From assembly GCA_017445385.1 (NCBI GenBank), contig JAFSUG010000030.1:120729-184728 (forward strand): 64,000 nucleotides of DNA, given 5' to 3'. Under the pieces are notes generated by a model that searched no databases, had not been told where the DNA came from, and saw only the letters and a list, made by a program, of their open reading frames with translations. The position numbers and the translations under genes are program-made. Positions within the stretch are counted from its first letter, which is position 1. Each line of letters starts with the position of its first letter. Origin of the DNA: Oscillospiraceae bacterium. GTDB taxonomy: Bacteria; Bacillota; Clostridia; Oscillospirales; Oscillospiraceae. Of this stretch, positions 1 through 8,682 are shown piece by piece.

Positions 1-1
1 G

Positions 2-781
2 TACCATATTACCACCTTCTGCGCGCCGCCTACGATGCTGCGCATGATGATCCGGCAGGATATCTCGCAGTACGATCTTTCCTCCGTGCGCCACATGACA
101 ACCGCCGGAGAGGCGCTCAACCCCGAGGTTTACAGGCTCTTCGAAAAGGCGACGGGCTTGCAGATAATGGAGGGCTTCGGTCAGACGGAGACCACGCTTT
201 CGATTGCAAACTTCATTGGTGGGGCGCACAAGCTCGGCTCGATGGGCAGACCCTCGCCGCTGTTTGACGTGGACATCGTCGATCCCGACGGCAACAGCCT
301 GCCGGACGGCGAAGTGGGCGAAATCGTTATCAAGACGGGCGACAAAGCGCCGGTTGGTCTTTTCAAGGAATACTACCGCAACCCGGAGAGTACCGCCGCC
401 GCGTGGCACGATGGGTATTACCATACGGGCGATACCGCATGGCGCGATGAGGACGGCTTCTTCTGGTACGTCGGCAGAGTGGACGATGTGATCAAGTCCT
501 CCGGCTACCGTATCGGGCCGTTCGAGATCGAGAGCGTGATTATGGAGCTTCCTTACGTGCTGGAATGCGGCGTATCCGCCGCGCCGGATGACGTGCGCGG
601 ACAGGTTGTAAAAGCGTCCATCGTTCTTGTTCCCGGCACGGAGGGCACGGAGGAGCTCAAAAAAGAGATTCAGAACTACGTAAAAACGCATACTGCGCCG
701 TATAAATATCCGCGAATCGTCGTCTTCCGCGAGAGCTTACCCAAGACGATCAGCGGCAAAATCCGCCGCAATTTGCTGTAA
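2..781 (+). CDS. AMP-forming acyl-CoA synthetase, C-terminal part (5' end outside the window)
   Basis: The frame is open from the first bases, so the gene begins upstream of the window. The visible 259 residues are the C-terminal half of an adenylate-forming acyl-CoA synthetase. They contain the GFGQTE acyl-adenylate motif, the [13 protein letters not shown] hinge region, the [11 protein letters not shown] segment and the terminal SGKIRR lysine motif. Family members join a carboxylic acid to CoA through an acyl-AMP intermediate. It is a close paralogue of the next gene (1192-3483). The last ~125 residues are nearly identical, and the middle part around residues 75-130, which contributes to acyl binding, differs clearly. 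The two genes are separated by a promoter and a T-box leader, so this one belongs to an upstream transcription unit. Substrate is unknown, but short or branched acids are likely from context. Confidence 0.9.
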   Translation, partial: YHITTFCAPPTMLRMMIRQDISQYDLSSVRHMTTAGEALNPEVYRLFEKATGLQIMEGFGQTETTLSIANFIGGAHKLGSMGRPSPLFDVDIVDPDGNSLPDGEVGEIVIKTGDKAPVGLFKEYYRNPESTAAAWHDGYYHTGDTAWRDEDGFFWYVGRVDDVIKSSGYRIGPFEIESVIMELPYVLECGVSAAPDDVRGQVVKASIVLVPGTEGTEELKKEIQNYVKTHTAPYKYPRIVVFRESLPKTISGKIRRNLL

Positions 782-805
782 TGTGAAAAGTACTGAAAAA
801 ACCTC

Positions 806-834
806 TTGACAATTGTATAAAGGGCAGTTAAAAT
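806..834 (+). promoter_or_regulatory. Sigma-A promoter for the T-box leader
   Basis: TTGACA at 806-811 and TAAAAT at 829-834 are separated by 17 bases, which is close to the vegetative consensus. Transcription would start near 841, just before the folded T-box leader. It lies in the gap after the upstream synthetase gene, so the downstream operon has its own start. Confidence 0.85.
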
Positions 835-840
835 CAAAGC

Positions 841-1169
841 AATTCAATAAGAGCTGACAACGTCAAAACCGTGTTTGAATGAACGATGTCAGATCATAAA
901 GGCGTTGACGAAGAGGTATTCGGAGCCGAATGTGCGCAGAGAGCCGGCGTTTGGTGCAAGACCGGAGACATTTTCCCGAATATGTAACTTCTGAGCCGGA
1001 AAGAAGAACGGATTCTTCGGAATCTCAGTAGACCTTTCCCGTGACGGCTGCGTAAAGGCATAGGGGTTATCAGACCCTGAAGGGACAGCGAAATCGCTGT
1101 AATTTGAGTGGTACCGCGGGTGAACATCACACTCGTCTCAAAGAATTGCTTTGAGACGAGTGTTTTTTT
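841..1169 (+). ncRNA. T-box riboswitch leader (candidate specifier GTA, valine)
   Basis: The leader has the T-box bulge motif TGGTACCGCGG at 1109-1119, flanked by GAGTG and CACTC arms that can form the antiterminator. A competing strong terminator stem follows (1129-1169, with a T run). Stem I features are visible: an AGAGAG bulge near 938-943, a distal loop with GGTG and AGACC near 952-964, and a 3' strand ending ACTTCTGAGCC. The triplet just before that strand is GTA at 984-986, which would specify valine. TAT (981-983) and ATG (982-984) are possible if the register is different. The variable T of the bulge pairs with an A discriminator base, as tRNA-Val, Met and Tyr have. Uncharged tRNA would stabilise the antiterminator and switch on the downstream operon. 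Confidence 0.9.
1129..1169 (+). terminator. T-box intrinsic terminator
   Basis: A stem of about 16 bp (ACACTCGTCTCAAAG paired with CTTTGAGACGAGTGT) with loop AATT runs straight into a T tract. Its 5' arm overlaps the 3' arm of the antiterminator, so the two folds exclude each other. It ends 22 bases before the ATG at 1192. Confidence 0.93.
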
Positions 1170-1191
1170 ATGATGCGAGAGGACGATAAAG

Positions 1192-3483
1192 ATGGAAAAG
1201 ATTTCAGGACTGGATTTCAAAATTAAGGAGATGGCTCTGCGTATCCGCGAGCTGCGCGAGATCACGCGCTTCACGGCGCAGGAAATGGCGGAAAAGACCG
1301 GCGTAACGGTAGAGGAGTACCTGAGCTGCGAAAACGGCGAAAGCGACCTCAACTTTGCCTTTATCTATCGCTGCGCGCTTGCCTTCGGCGTTGACGTTAC
1401 GGATATTATCGAGGGCGTCAGCCCGACGCTGAGCTCCTATACGCTCACGCGCGCGGGCAAAGGTCAGCAGATCGACCAGGCGCACGGCATGGAATACTAC
1501 AACCTTGCCCCGTCGTTCCTCAACCGCATTGCCGAGCCGCTGTACGTCCACAGCACCTATAATGAAGAGGCGCAGCACAAGGACATTCAGCTAACAACGC
1601 ATGCAGGGCAGGAATGCGATATCGTCATCTCCGGCCATCTGATGGTGCAGGTCGGACACCACAAGGAAGTCCTCGGCCCCGGCGACAGCATTTACTACGA
1701 CAGCTCCACGCCGCACGGCATGATTGCCGTGCAAAATGAGGACTGCTATTTCTACGCAATCGTTCTCAACCCCACCGGCGAGCCGATCCCGGAGCTGACG
1801 CCGGCGAAGCTCGTTCCCAATGCCGACCGCAGAGTGCGCCATGACGACGGCGAGCGGATCTATCGTAAGTTTATCGACGTTACAGAAGACGAAAACGGCA
1901 CGCCGACGTCGATCACCTTCAAAAATGAAGACAAATTCAACTTCGCTTTCGATCTTGTGGACGAGCTTGCAAAGCGCGAGCCGGAAAAGCTTGCGATGCT
2001 GCACATTTCCGCGGACAAGACCGAGCGCCGCTTTACTTTTGACGATATGCGGCGCGCATCGAGCCAGTGCGCAAACTATTTTAAGAGCCTCGGCATCAAA
2101 AAGGGCGACCGCGTGCTGCTTGCGCTGCGCCGCCATTACCAGTTCTGGTTTGCGATGCTGGGACTGAACAAGCTCGGCGCAATCGCGATTCCGGCAGTCA
2201 GCCAGCTTCAGGCGCACGATTTGGAATACCGCTTCCGCGCCGCCGGCGTAACGACCGTGATTTGCACGGACTGCGACGATACCGCAAACCAGGTGGACAT
2301 CGCCTGCGAAAGCTACGACGGGCTGAAAAACAAGCTGATCGTCAATGCTTCGCGCGAAGGCTGGCGCAGCTTCGATGAGGAATATCCGCTTTACAGCACG
2401 CGCTTCTCGCGCGATGAGAATACCGCCTGCGGTAAAGACCTGATGCTCATGTATTTTACCTCCGGCACGTCCGGCTATCCGAAGATTGCGGCGCACGACT
2501 ACCGCTATCCGCTCGGTCATTTCCACACCGCGAAATACTGGCACGCCGTTGACCGCGAGGGATTGCATTTTACGATCTCCGATACGGGCTGGGCGAAAGC
2601 CATGTGGGGCAAAATGTATGGGCAGTGGCTGTGCGAGGCGGCAACGTTCGTCTACGATTTTGACCGTTTCGACGCATCGGACATTCTGCCGATGTTCGCA
2701 AAGTACCATATTACCACCTTCTGCGCGCCGCCTACGATGCTGCGCATGATGGTGAAGCAGGACATTTCTAAATACGATCTTTCCTCCGTCCAGCACATGA
2801 CGACTGCCGGCGAAGCGCTCAACCCCGAGGTCTACCGCCAGTTCGAAAAAGCAACGGGGCTGCACATTATGGAGGGCTTCGGTCAATCGGAAAGCACGAT
2901 GATCATCGGCAACCTCGTTGGTGCGCCGCATAAGATCGGTTCCATGGGCAAGCCCGCGCCGATCTACGACGTTGACATTGTGGATCCCGACGGCAGATCC
3001 GTGGAGGTCGGCGAGGTTGGCGAGATCGTTGTAAATTTGCAGCATGGCTCGCCGTGCGGTCTTGCGCTCTGCTATTACGGCGACAAGGAAAAAACCGATG
3101 AATCATGGCACGATGGTTACTACCATACGGGCGATACCGCATGGCGCGATGAGGACGGCTTCTTCTGGTACGTCGGCAGAGTGGACGACGTGATCAAGTC
3201 CTCCGGCTACCGCATTGGGCCGTTCGAGATCGAGAGCGTCATTATGGAGCTGCCCTACGTGCTTGAATGCGGCGTATCCGCCGCGCCGGACGATGTGCGC
3301 GGACAGGTTGTAAAAGCGTCCATCGTTCTCGTTCCCGGCACGGAGGGCACGGAAGCGCTCAAAAAAGAGATTCAAAACTACGTAAAAACGCATACTGCGC
3401 CGTATAAATATCCGCGAATCGTCGTCTTCCGCGGGAGCTTACCCAAGACGGTCAGCGGAAAAATCCAGCGCAGCAAGCTGTGA
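1192..3483 (+). CDS. HTH-cupin-acyl-CoA synthetase fusion protein
   Basis: The 763-residue protein has three parts. Residues ~10-70 are an XRE-type helix-turn-helix. Residues ~120-200 are a cupin with a GDSIYYDSSTPHG stretch. Residues ~240-763 are an AMP-forming acyl-CoA synthetase with the YFTSGTSGYPK phosphate-binding motif (~420), [18 protein letters not shown] and the terminal SGKIQRSKL lysine motif. XRE-cupin modules are usually separate repressors that sense small ligands, so this enzyme may sense its substrate or bind DNA. The start has a good ribosome site (AGAGGA) nine bases upstream. It is the first gene of the T-box operon and is followed after 9 bases by the nitrilase-like gene. 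In this context the likely substrates are isobutyrate, isovalerate or 2-methylbutyrate (inference). Confidence 0.88.
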   Translation: MEKISGLDFKIKEMALRIRELREITRFTAQEMAEKTGVTVEEYLSCENGESDLNFAFIYRCALAFGVDVTDIIEGVSPTLSSYTLTRAGKGQQIDQAHGMEYYNLAPSFLNRIAEPLYVHSTYNEEAQHKDIQLTTHAGQECDIVISGHLMVQVGHHKEVLGPGDSIYYDSSTPHGMIAVQNEDCYFYAIVLNPTGEPIPELTPAKLVPNADRRVRHDDGERIYRKFIDVTEDENGTPTSITFKNEDKFNFAFDLVDELAKREPEKLAMLHISADKTERRFTFDDMRRASSQCANYFKSLGIKKGDRVLLALRRHYQFWFAMLGLNKLGAIAIPAVSQLQAHDLEYRFRAAGVTTVICTDCDDTANQVDIACESYDGLKNKLIVNASREGWRSFDEEYPLYSTRFSRDENTACGKDLMLMYFTSGTSGYPKIAAHDYRYPLGHFHTAKYWHAVDREGLHFTISDTGWAKAMWGKMYGQWLCEAATFVYDFDRFDASDILPMFAKYHITTFCAPPTMLRMMVKQDISKYDLSSVQHMTTAGEALNPEVYRQFEKATGLHIMEGFGQSESTMIIGNLVGAPHKIGSMGKPAPIYDVDIVDPDGRSVEVGEVGEIVVNLQHGSPCGLALCYYGDKEKTDESWHDGYYHTGDTAWRDEDGFFWYVGRVDDVIKSSGYRIGPFEIESVIMELPYVLECGVSAAPDDVRGQVVKASIVLVPGTEGTEALKKEIQNYVKTHTAPYKYPRIVVFRGSLPKTVSGKIQRSKL

Positions 3484-3492
3484 GGTGCGCAA

Positions 3493-4284
3493 ATGAAGAT
3501 TACTTGTATTCAGATGGATATGCGCTTTGCCGAGCCGGAAGAAAATTTCCGGAAGGCGGAGCGGCTTATATCCGAAGCGGCGCAGTCGGGCAGCGACGTG
3601 ATCGTTCTGCCGGAAACGTGGAACACCGGCTTTTTCCCGAAAGAGAACCTCGCGGCGCTTGCCGATGACGACGGTGCTGCCGTGAAGCAGCGGCTCGGCG
3701 CGCTTGCAAAGCGCTTCGGCGTGAACCTTGTTGCAGGCAGCGTTGCAAACCGCAAGGCGGACGGCGTTTACAACACCGCGCTTGTTTTTGACCGCGGCGG
3801 AAATCTTGCCGCAGCCTATGATAAAACGCACCTGTTTACCCCGATGGGGGAGGATCGGTATTTCAAAAAAGGCGATCATTTAGCGCCCTTTACGCTCGAC
3901 GGCGCAAAGTGCGGAATCATTATCTGCTATGACATCCGCTTTCCTGAGCTGGCGCGGACTTACGCTGTCGGCGGCATGGACGTGCTGTTCGTGGTATCCC
4001 AATGGCCGAACGTGCGCACTGCGCATCTGCTGGCGCTGACAAAGGCGCGCGCGATTGAAAACCAAGCGTTTGTCGTCTGCTGCAATTCCTGCGGAAAAGC
4101 AGGGGAGACGCAGTACGGCGGCAACTCTTCGATCCACGATCCATGGGGCGAAACGCTTGCGATTGCAGGCGAGACGGAAGAGCTGATCACCGCCGAATGC
4201 GATCTTTTCATCCGCAAGAACATCTGCGAAACGATCAATGTTTTTCGGGACAGACGCCCCGAACTTTATAACGTAACAAAATAA
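3493..4284 (+). CDS. Nitrilase-superfamily carbon-nitrogen hydrolase, probable omega-amidase
   Basis: The 263-residue length and motifs fit the carbon-nitrogen hydrolase family. The catalytic triad is visible as Glu41 (LPETWNTGF), Lys111 (YDKTHLF) and Cys145 (IICYDIRFPE). The sequence resembles the YafV/Nit2 branch, which hydrolyses the amides of 2-oxoglutaramate and 2-oxosuccinamate. These amides form when glutamine or asparagine donates its amino group to a 2-oxoacid. The next gene is an aminotransferase, so a glutamine transaminase/omega-amidase pair would pull transamination towards amino acid synthesis. That pairing is inferred. The ribosome site GAGGTG overlaps the stop of the preceding gene, which suggests coupled translation. 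Confidence 0.85.
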   Translation: MKITCIQMDMRFAEPEENFRKAERLISEAAQSGSDVIVLPETWNTGFFPKENLAALADDDGAAVKQRLGALAKRFGVNLVAGSVANRKADGVYNTALVFDRGGNLAAAYDKTHLFTPMGEDRYFKKGDHLAPFTLDGAKCGIIICYDIRFPELARTYAVGGMDVLFVVSQWPNVRTAHLLALTKARAIENQAFVVCCNSCGKAGETQYGGNSSIHDPWGETLAIAGETEELITAECDLFIRKNICETINVFRDRRPELYNVTK

Positions 4285-4313
4285 AAACGATATATGAAAA
4301 GGAGTCGATGAAG

Positions 4314-5414
4314 ATGACGTACAATTTCCCGGTGACGAGAACACAGCATCCGAAGCCGCGCCCCGAAGACGAAACGAAGCTCGGCTTTGCGCGCTACTTC
4401 ACGGACCATATGTTCGTGATGGACTACGACGAGGGTCAGGGCTGGCATGACGGCCGCATCGTTCCGCATGAGCCGTTTCTGATCGAGCCGGCATCGTGCG
4501 TGCTGCACTATGCGCAGATGATGTTTGAGGGCATGAAGGCATACCGCACCCCGGACGGCAGCGTTCAGATTTTCCGCCCGGATATGAACATTGCGCGTAT
4601 GGCGCGCACGAATGAGCGTATGTGCATTCCGGAGCTGCCGGGCGATCTGTTCCTTGCGGCTGTGAAGGCAGTGATCGAAGCGGATGCAGACTGGATCCCC
4701 ACCGCGCCCGGCACGGCGCTGTATATCCGTCCGTTCATCTTCGGCGATGAGGTTTCCTTCTCCGTTCTGCCGGCGAAGCACTATAAGTTCATGATTATCC
4801 TCAGCCCCACCGGCTCTTACTATGCCGCAAACGACGGCGGCATCACCACAACGCGCATCTACGTGCAGGACAACTATATCCGCGCGGCAAAAGGCGGCAC
4901 GGGCTACGCAAAGGTCGGCGGCAACTACGGCGGCGGCATGCGCGCAAGCCAGGACGCGATGAAGTACAACTGCAAGGACGTCCTTTGGCTGGACGCTGCC
5001 GAGCACAAGTACGTTGAGGAAATCGGCACTTCGAACGCCTTCTTCCGCATTGCGGACGAAGTCATTACCGCGCCGCTCGATTCCGGCACGATCCTGCCCG
5101 GCATTACGAGAAACTCCGTGATTCAGCTTCTGAAAAAGTGGGGCGTAAAGGTCAGCGAACGCAAGCTCTCCATCGATGAGATCGTTGAAGCGAGCAAGAA
5201 TGGCACGCTGCAGGAAATCTTCGCCTCCGGCACGGCGGCGGTCATCTCGCCGATCGGCTGGCTCAACTACAACGGCAAGGAGATCGAGGTTGCCGATACG
5301 AAGGTCGGCCCGATTGCGCAGAAGCTGTATGATACGCTCTACGGCATCCAGACCGGCACGGTTGAGGACTTCATGGGCTGGACGTATCCTCTTGGCATCA
5401 CCGTAGGCAAATGA
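4314..5414 (+). CDS. ilvE: Branched-chain amino acid aminotransferase
   Basis: This is a fold-type IV PLP aminotransferase of 366 residues, the length of the bacterial/eukaryotic BCAT group. The Schiff-base lysine is in AKVGGNYGGG (about Lys200), and IGTSNAFF and ILPGITRNSV match the family's phosphate-binding and active-site segments. It interconverts valine, leucine and isoleucine with their 2-oxoacids. GGAG at 4301-4304 is nine bases from the ATG at 4314. An in-frame ATG at 4308 is too close to be preferred. The stop overlaps the start of the following ATPase gene (ATGA). Here it would connect the 2-oxoacids made or used by the Vor complex to the amino acids. Confidence 0.93.
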   Translation: MTYNFPVTRTQHPKPRPEDETKLGFARYFTDHMFVMDYDEGQGWHDGRIVPHEPFLIEPASCVLHYAQMMFEGMKAYRTPDGSVQIFRPDMNIARMARTNERMCIPELPGDLFLAAVKAVIEADADWIPTAPGTALYIRPFIFGDEVSFSVLPAKHYKFMIILSPTGSYYAANDGGITTTRIYVQDNYIRAAKGGTGYAKVGGNYGGGMRASQDAMKYNCKDVLWLDAAEHKYVEEIGTSNAFFRIADEVITAPLDSGTILPGITRNSVIQLLKKWGVKVSERKLSIDEIVEASKNGTLQEIFASGTAAVISPIGWLNYNGKEIEVADTKVGPIAQKLYDTLYGIQTGTVEDFMGWTYPLGITVGK

Positions 5415-6061
5415 AGCGCGTAACGCTTTTCTGCGGCCACTACGGCAGCGGCAAAACGAACGTTGCGGTCAATATGGCAGCCGAACTGAAGCGGCAGGGC
5501 AAAACCGTTGCGCTTGCGGATATTGACATTGTCAATCCCTATTTCCGCTCCGCCGACTCGCGGCAGGAGCTGGAAGGGCAGGGCATTGAGGTCATCGCGC
5601 TGCCGTTTGCCGGCAGCAACGTGGATTTGCCGGCGCTGCCGCAGGAGGTCTACGGGCTTGTGCAGCGGCGCGACGTTTACGCGGTGCTGGACGTTGGCGG
5701 CGACGATCGCGGCGCTTACGCGCTCGGCAGATACGTTCCGTATATCCGCGAGGAAAACAACTACGAAATGCTCTTCGTTGTGAATTTCTGCCGTCCGCTG
5801 ACGCGCGACGTGCAAAGCGCCGTGGAGGTGCTGCGCGAAATCGAGGCGGCATCGCAGCTGCCGTTTACGGGGATCGTCAACAATACGAATCTCGGCGATG
5901 CAACCACCGCCGAAACGGTGGAAAGCTCTCTGCCGCTTGCGCAAACGCTTTCGGAGCAGGTAAAGCTCCCGATTTGCTTTACCGCCGTAAAGCGCGACCT
6001 TGCCGAGCGCGTTCGCGCAGAGAACGTATTTCCGCTGAAGCTGCAACCGAAACTCTTTTGA
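5411..6061 (+). CDS. MinD/CooC-like P-loop ATPase in the vor operon
   Basis: The 216-residue protein has a Walker A motif near the N terminus (GHYGSGKTN) and an acidic segment ADIDIVNPYFRSADSR typical of SIMIBI-class NTPases. DVGGDDRGA resembles a Walker B region, and a later GIVNNTNLG segment is consistent with base recognition. No transmembrane segment is seen. It overlaps ilvE by four bases and lies 15 bases before the ferredoxin subunit gene, so it is part of the operon. Relatives include cofactor-insertion and metal-centre maturation ATPases. A role in assembling the iron-sulfur/thiamine oxidoreductase encoded next is a guess from position. The exact function is unknown. Confidence 0.8.
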   Translation: MKRVTLFCGHYGSGKTNVAVNMAAELKRQGKTVALADIDIVNPYFRSADSRQELEGQGIEVIALPFAGSNVDLPALPQEVYGLVQRRDVYAVLDVGGDDRGAYALGRYVPYIREENNYEMLFVVNFCRPLTRDVQSAVEVLREIEAASQLPFTGIVNNTNLGDATTAETVESSLPLAQTLSEQVKLPICFTAVKRDLAERVRAENVFPLKLQPKLF

Positions 6062-6076
6062 AAAGGAGCGAATGAT

Positions 6077-6283
6077 ATGCCGAAAGTTACGTTTCGGGAA
6101 GACATTTGCAAGGGCTGCGGCCTTTGCGTAGAGGCTTGCCCGAAGAAAATTCTTGAAATCGCAAAAGACCGTATCAACAAAAAAGGGCATAATCCCGCGC
6201 GGATGACCGACCAGGAAAAATGTATCGGCTGCGCGTTTTGCGCAACGATGTGCCCCGATTGCGTGATTACGGTAGAAAAGTGA
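6077..6283 (+). CDS. vorD: 4Fe-4S ferredoxin subunit of 2-oxoacid:ferredoxin oxidoreductase
   Basis: This 68-residue protein has two classic clusters, CKGCGLCVEACP near residue 11 and CIGCAFCATMCPDC near residue 50, so it holds two [4Fe-4S] centres. Small proteins of this type are the delta subunit of four-subunit 2-oxoacid oxidoreductases and pass electrons to or from free ferredoxin. AAAGGAG sits 8 bases before the ATG. It is followed directly by the alpha, beta and gamma subunit genes in the order expected for the Vor/Kor family. Confidence 0.93.
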   Translation: MPKVTFREDICKGCGLCVEACPKKILEIAKDRINKKGHNPARMTDQEKCIGCAFCATMCPDCVITVEK

Positions 6284-6293
6284 GGTGTCTGAA

Positions 6294-7357
6294 ATGGGAA
6301 ATAAAGTTCTGATGAAGGGCAACGAAGCGATCGCCGAGGCTGCGATCCGCGCAGGCTGCCGCCATTATTTCGGATACCCCATCACACCGCAGACGGAGGT
6401 TGCCGCCTATATGGCAAAGCGTATGCCGAAGATCGGCGGCGTTTTCCTGCAGGCGGAGAGCGAGATCGCCGCAATCAACATGGTTTACGGCGTTGCCGGC
6501 ACGGGCAGACGGGTTATGACGTCTTCGTCCTCGCCCGGCGTATCGCTCAAGCAGGAGGGCATCTCCTACATTGCTGGCAGCGATCTGCCGTGCCTGATCG
6601 TGGACGTTCAGCGCGGCGGCCCCGGTCTTGGCGGCATTCAGCCGTCGCAGTCGGATTATTTCCAGGCGACGAAGGGCGGCGGCCACGGCGACTATCATCT
6701 GATCGTGCTTGCGCCGTCCTCGGTGCAGGAAATGGCGGACTTGACCGCGCTCGCGTTCGAGCTTGCGGAAAAGTACCGTATGCCGGCAATGCTGCTTGCC
6801 GACGGCACCATCGGGCAGATGATGGAGCCGGTTGAGCTGGCGGAGCCGCAGGAGCCCAAATTTGAGGAAAAGCCCTGGGCGGTTACCGGAACAAAGTGCA
6901 AGCGCGAGCATCACATCGTCAACTCGCTCTATCTCGCGCCCGATGAGCTGGAAAAGAAGAATTTCGAGCGTTACGAGCGTTATCATACGATTGAGCAGAC
7001 GGAAGCGCGATACGAGTCGTTCATGATGGATGATGCCGAATACTGCGTTGTTGCGTTCGGCATTGCCGCCCGCGTTTCGAAAAACGCGGTGGTCGCCGCG
7101 CGGAAAAAGGGCATCAAGGTTGGCTTGATCCGCCCGATCACGCTTTGGCCGTTCCCGAAGGCAGCGCTTGAAAAAGCCGCGGCGCAGGTGAAGGGCTTCC
7201 TCTCCGTGGAGCTTTCCATGGGGCAGATGATCGAAGACGTGCGCCTTGCAACCCATGACGCGCGCAAAGTGGAGCTTTGCTGCAGAACCGGCGGCATGAT
7301 CATGTCGCCCGATGAAGTGCTTGCGGCAATCGAAAAGCTGACGGGAGGCGAGAAGTA

Positions 7358-7358
<1 letters not shown>
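6294..7358 (+). CDS. vorB: 2-oxoacid:ferredoxin oxidoreductase alpha subunit, VorB type
   Basis: The 354-residue alpha subunit starts MGNKVLMKGNEAIAEAAI and continues with GYPITPQTEV, SSSSPGVSLKQEG and GGPGLGGIQPSQSDY, all typical of the VorB (3-methyl-2-oxobutanoate) group. It forms the PYR-binding part of the thiamine enzyme that converts branched 2-oxoacids plus CoA to acyl-CoA, CO2 and reduced ferredoxin, or runs in reverse. I chose the ATG at 6294 because GAGGTG lies six bases upstream. The in-frame GTG at 6285 lies within that site. The stop overlaps the start of the beta subunit gene. Similarity to 2-oxoglutarate oxidoreductases means KorA-like specificity cannot be excluded. Confidence 0.9.
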
Positions 7359-8106
<748 letters not shown>

Positions 8107-8110
<4 letters not shown>

Positions 8111-8640
8111 CTACGCAGATTCTGATTGCGGGCTTTGGCGGACAGGGCATCTTGTTTGCCGGCAAATTCCTTGCGAACAAGGGCTTGATGGAGGGCAGAC
8201 AGCTCAGCTGGCTGCCGTCTTACGGGCCTGAAATGCGCGGCGGCACTGCGAACTGCAGCGTTGTGCTTTCCGATGAGCCTGTCGGCTCGCCGATCGTCAA
8301 CAACCCCGACGTGCTGATCGCCATGAACCTGCCGTCCCTTGATAAATACGAGGACGCGGTCGTTCCCGGCGGCACGATCTTTGTGGATTCCACGCTGATC
8401 GAGCGCAAGGTGGGGCGCACGGACGTGAAGGTTTTCTACGTTCCTGCAACGAAGCTGGCGCAGCAGAACGAGCTTGGCAATCTTGCCAACATGGTTATGG
8501 TGGGCAAGGTTATCCGCGAATGCGCGCCGGTTGCGCAGGAGGGGCTCGAGGACGCGGTTCGCAGCGTTGTTTCCGCAAAGCACGCAAATATGTTCGATAT
8601 CAACCTGAAAGCGATTCAGATCGGCTTGGAACTGAATTAA
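8107..8640 (+). CDS. vorC: 2-oxoacid:ferredoxin oxidoreductase gamma subunit
   Basis: This 177-residue protein begins with [14 protein letters not shown], the glycine-rich start of gamma subunits, followed by [16 protein letters not shown]. It completes the four-subunit Vor/Kor complex. It is the last gene of the T-box operon, overlaps the beta gene by four bases, and is followed after five bases by a strong terminator shared with the convergent transporter gene. Confidence 0.92.
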
Positions 8641-8645
8641 GCAAT

Positions 8646-8678
8646 AAAAAAAACAGCCCTTTTGGGCTGTTTTTTTTA
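8646..8678. terminator. Bidirectional terminator between vorC and the sodium symporter gene
   Basis: A stem formed by ACAGCCC and GGGCTGT with a four-base TTTT loop is flanked by eight A on one side and eight T on the other. It can end transcription from both converging operons. Confidence 0.92.
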
Positions 8679-8682
8679 TTGC

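Noticed and set aside
984..986. Certain assignment of the T-box to valine
   Set aside because: The register of the specifier loop is not fixed by eye, and tyrosine or methionine remain possible, so it is given only as the best candidate.
1591..3045. Long open frame on the minus strand opposite the acyl-CoA synthetase gene
   Set aside because: It mirrors the codon pattern of the sense gene, has no plausible start or ribosome site, and no recognisable motif.
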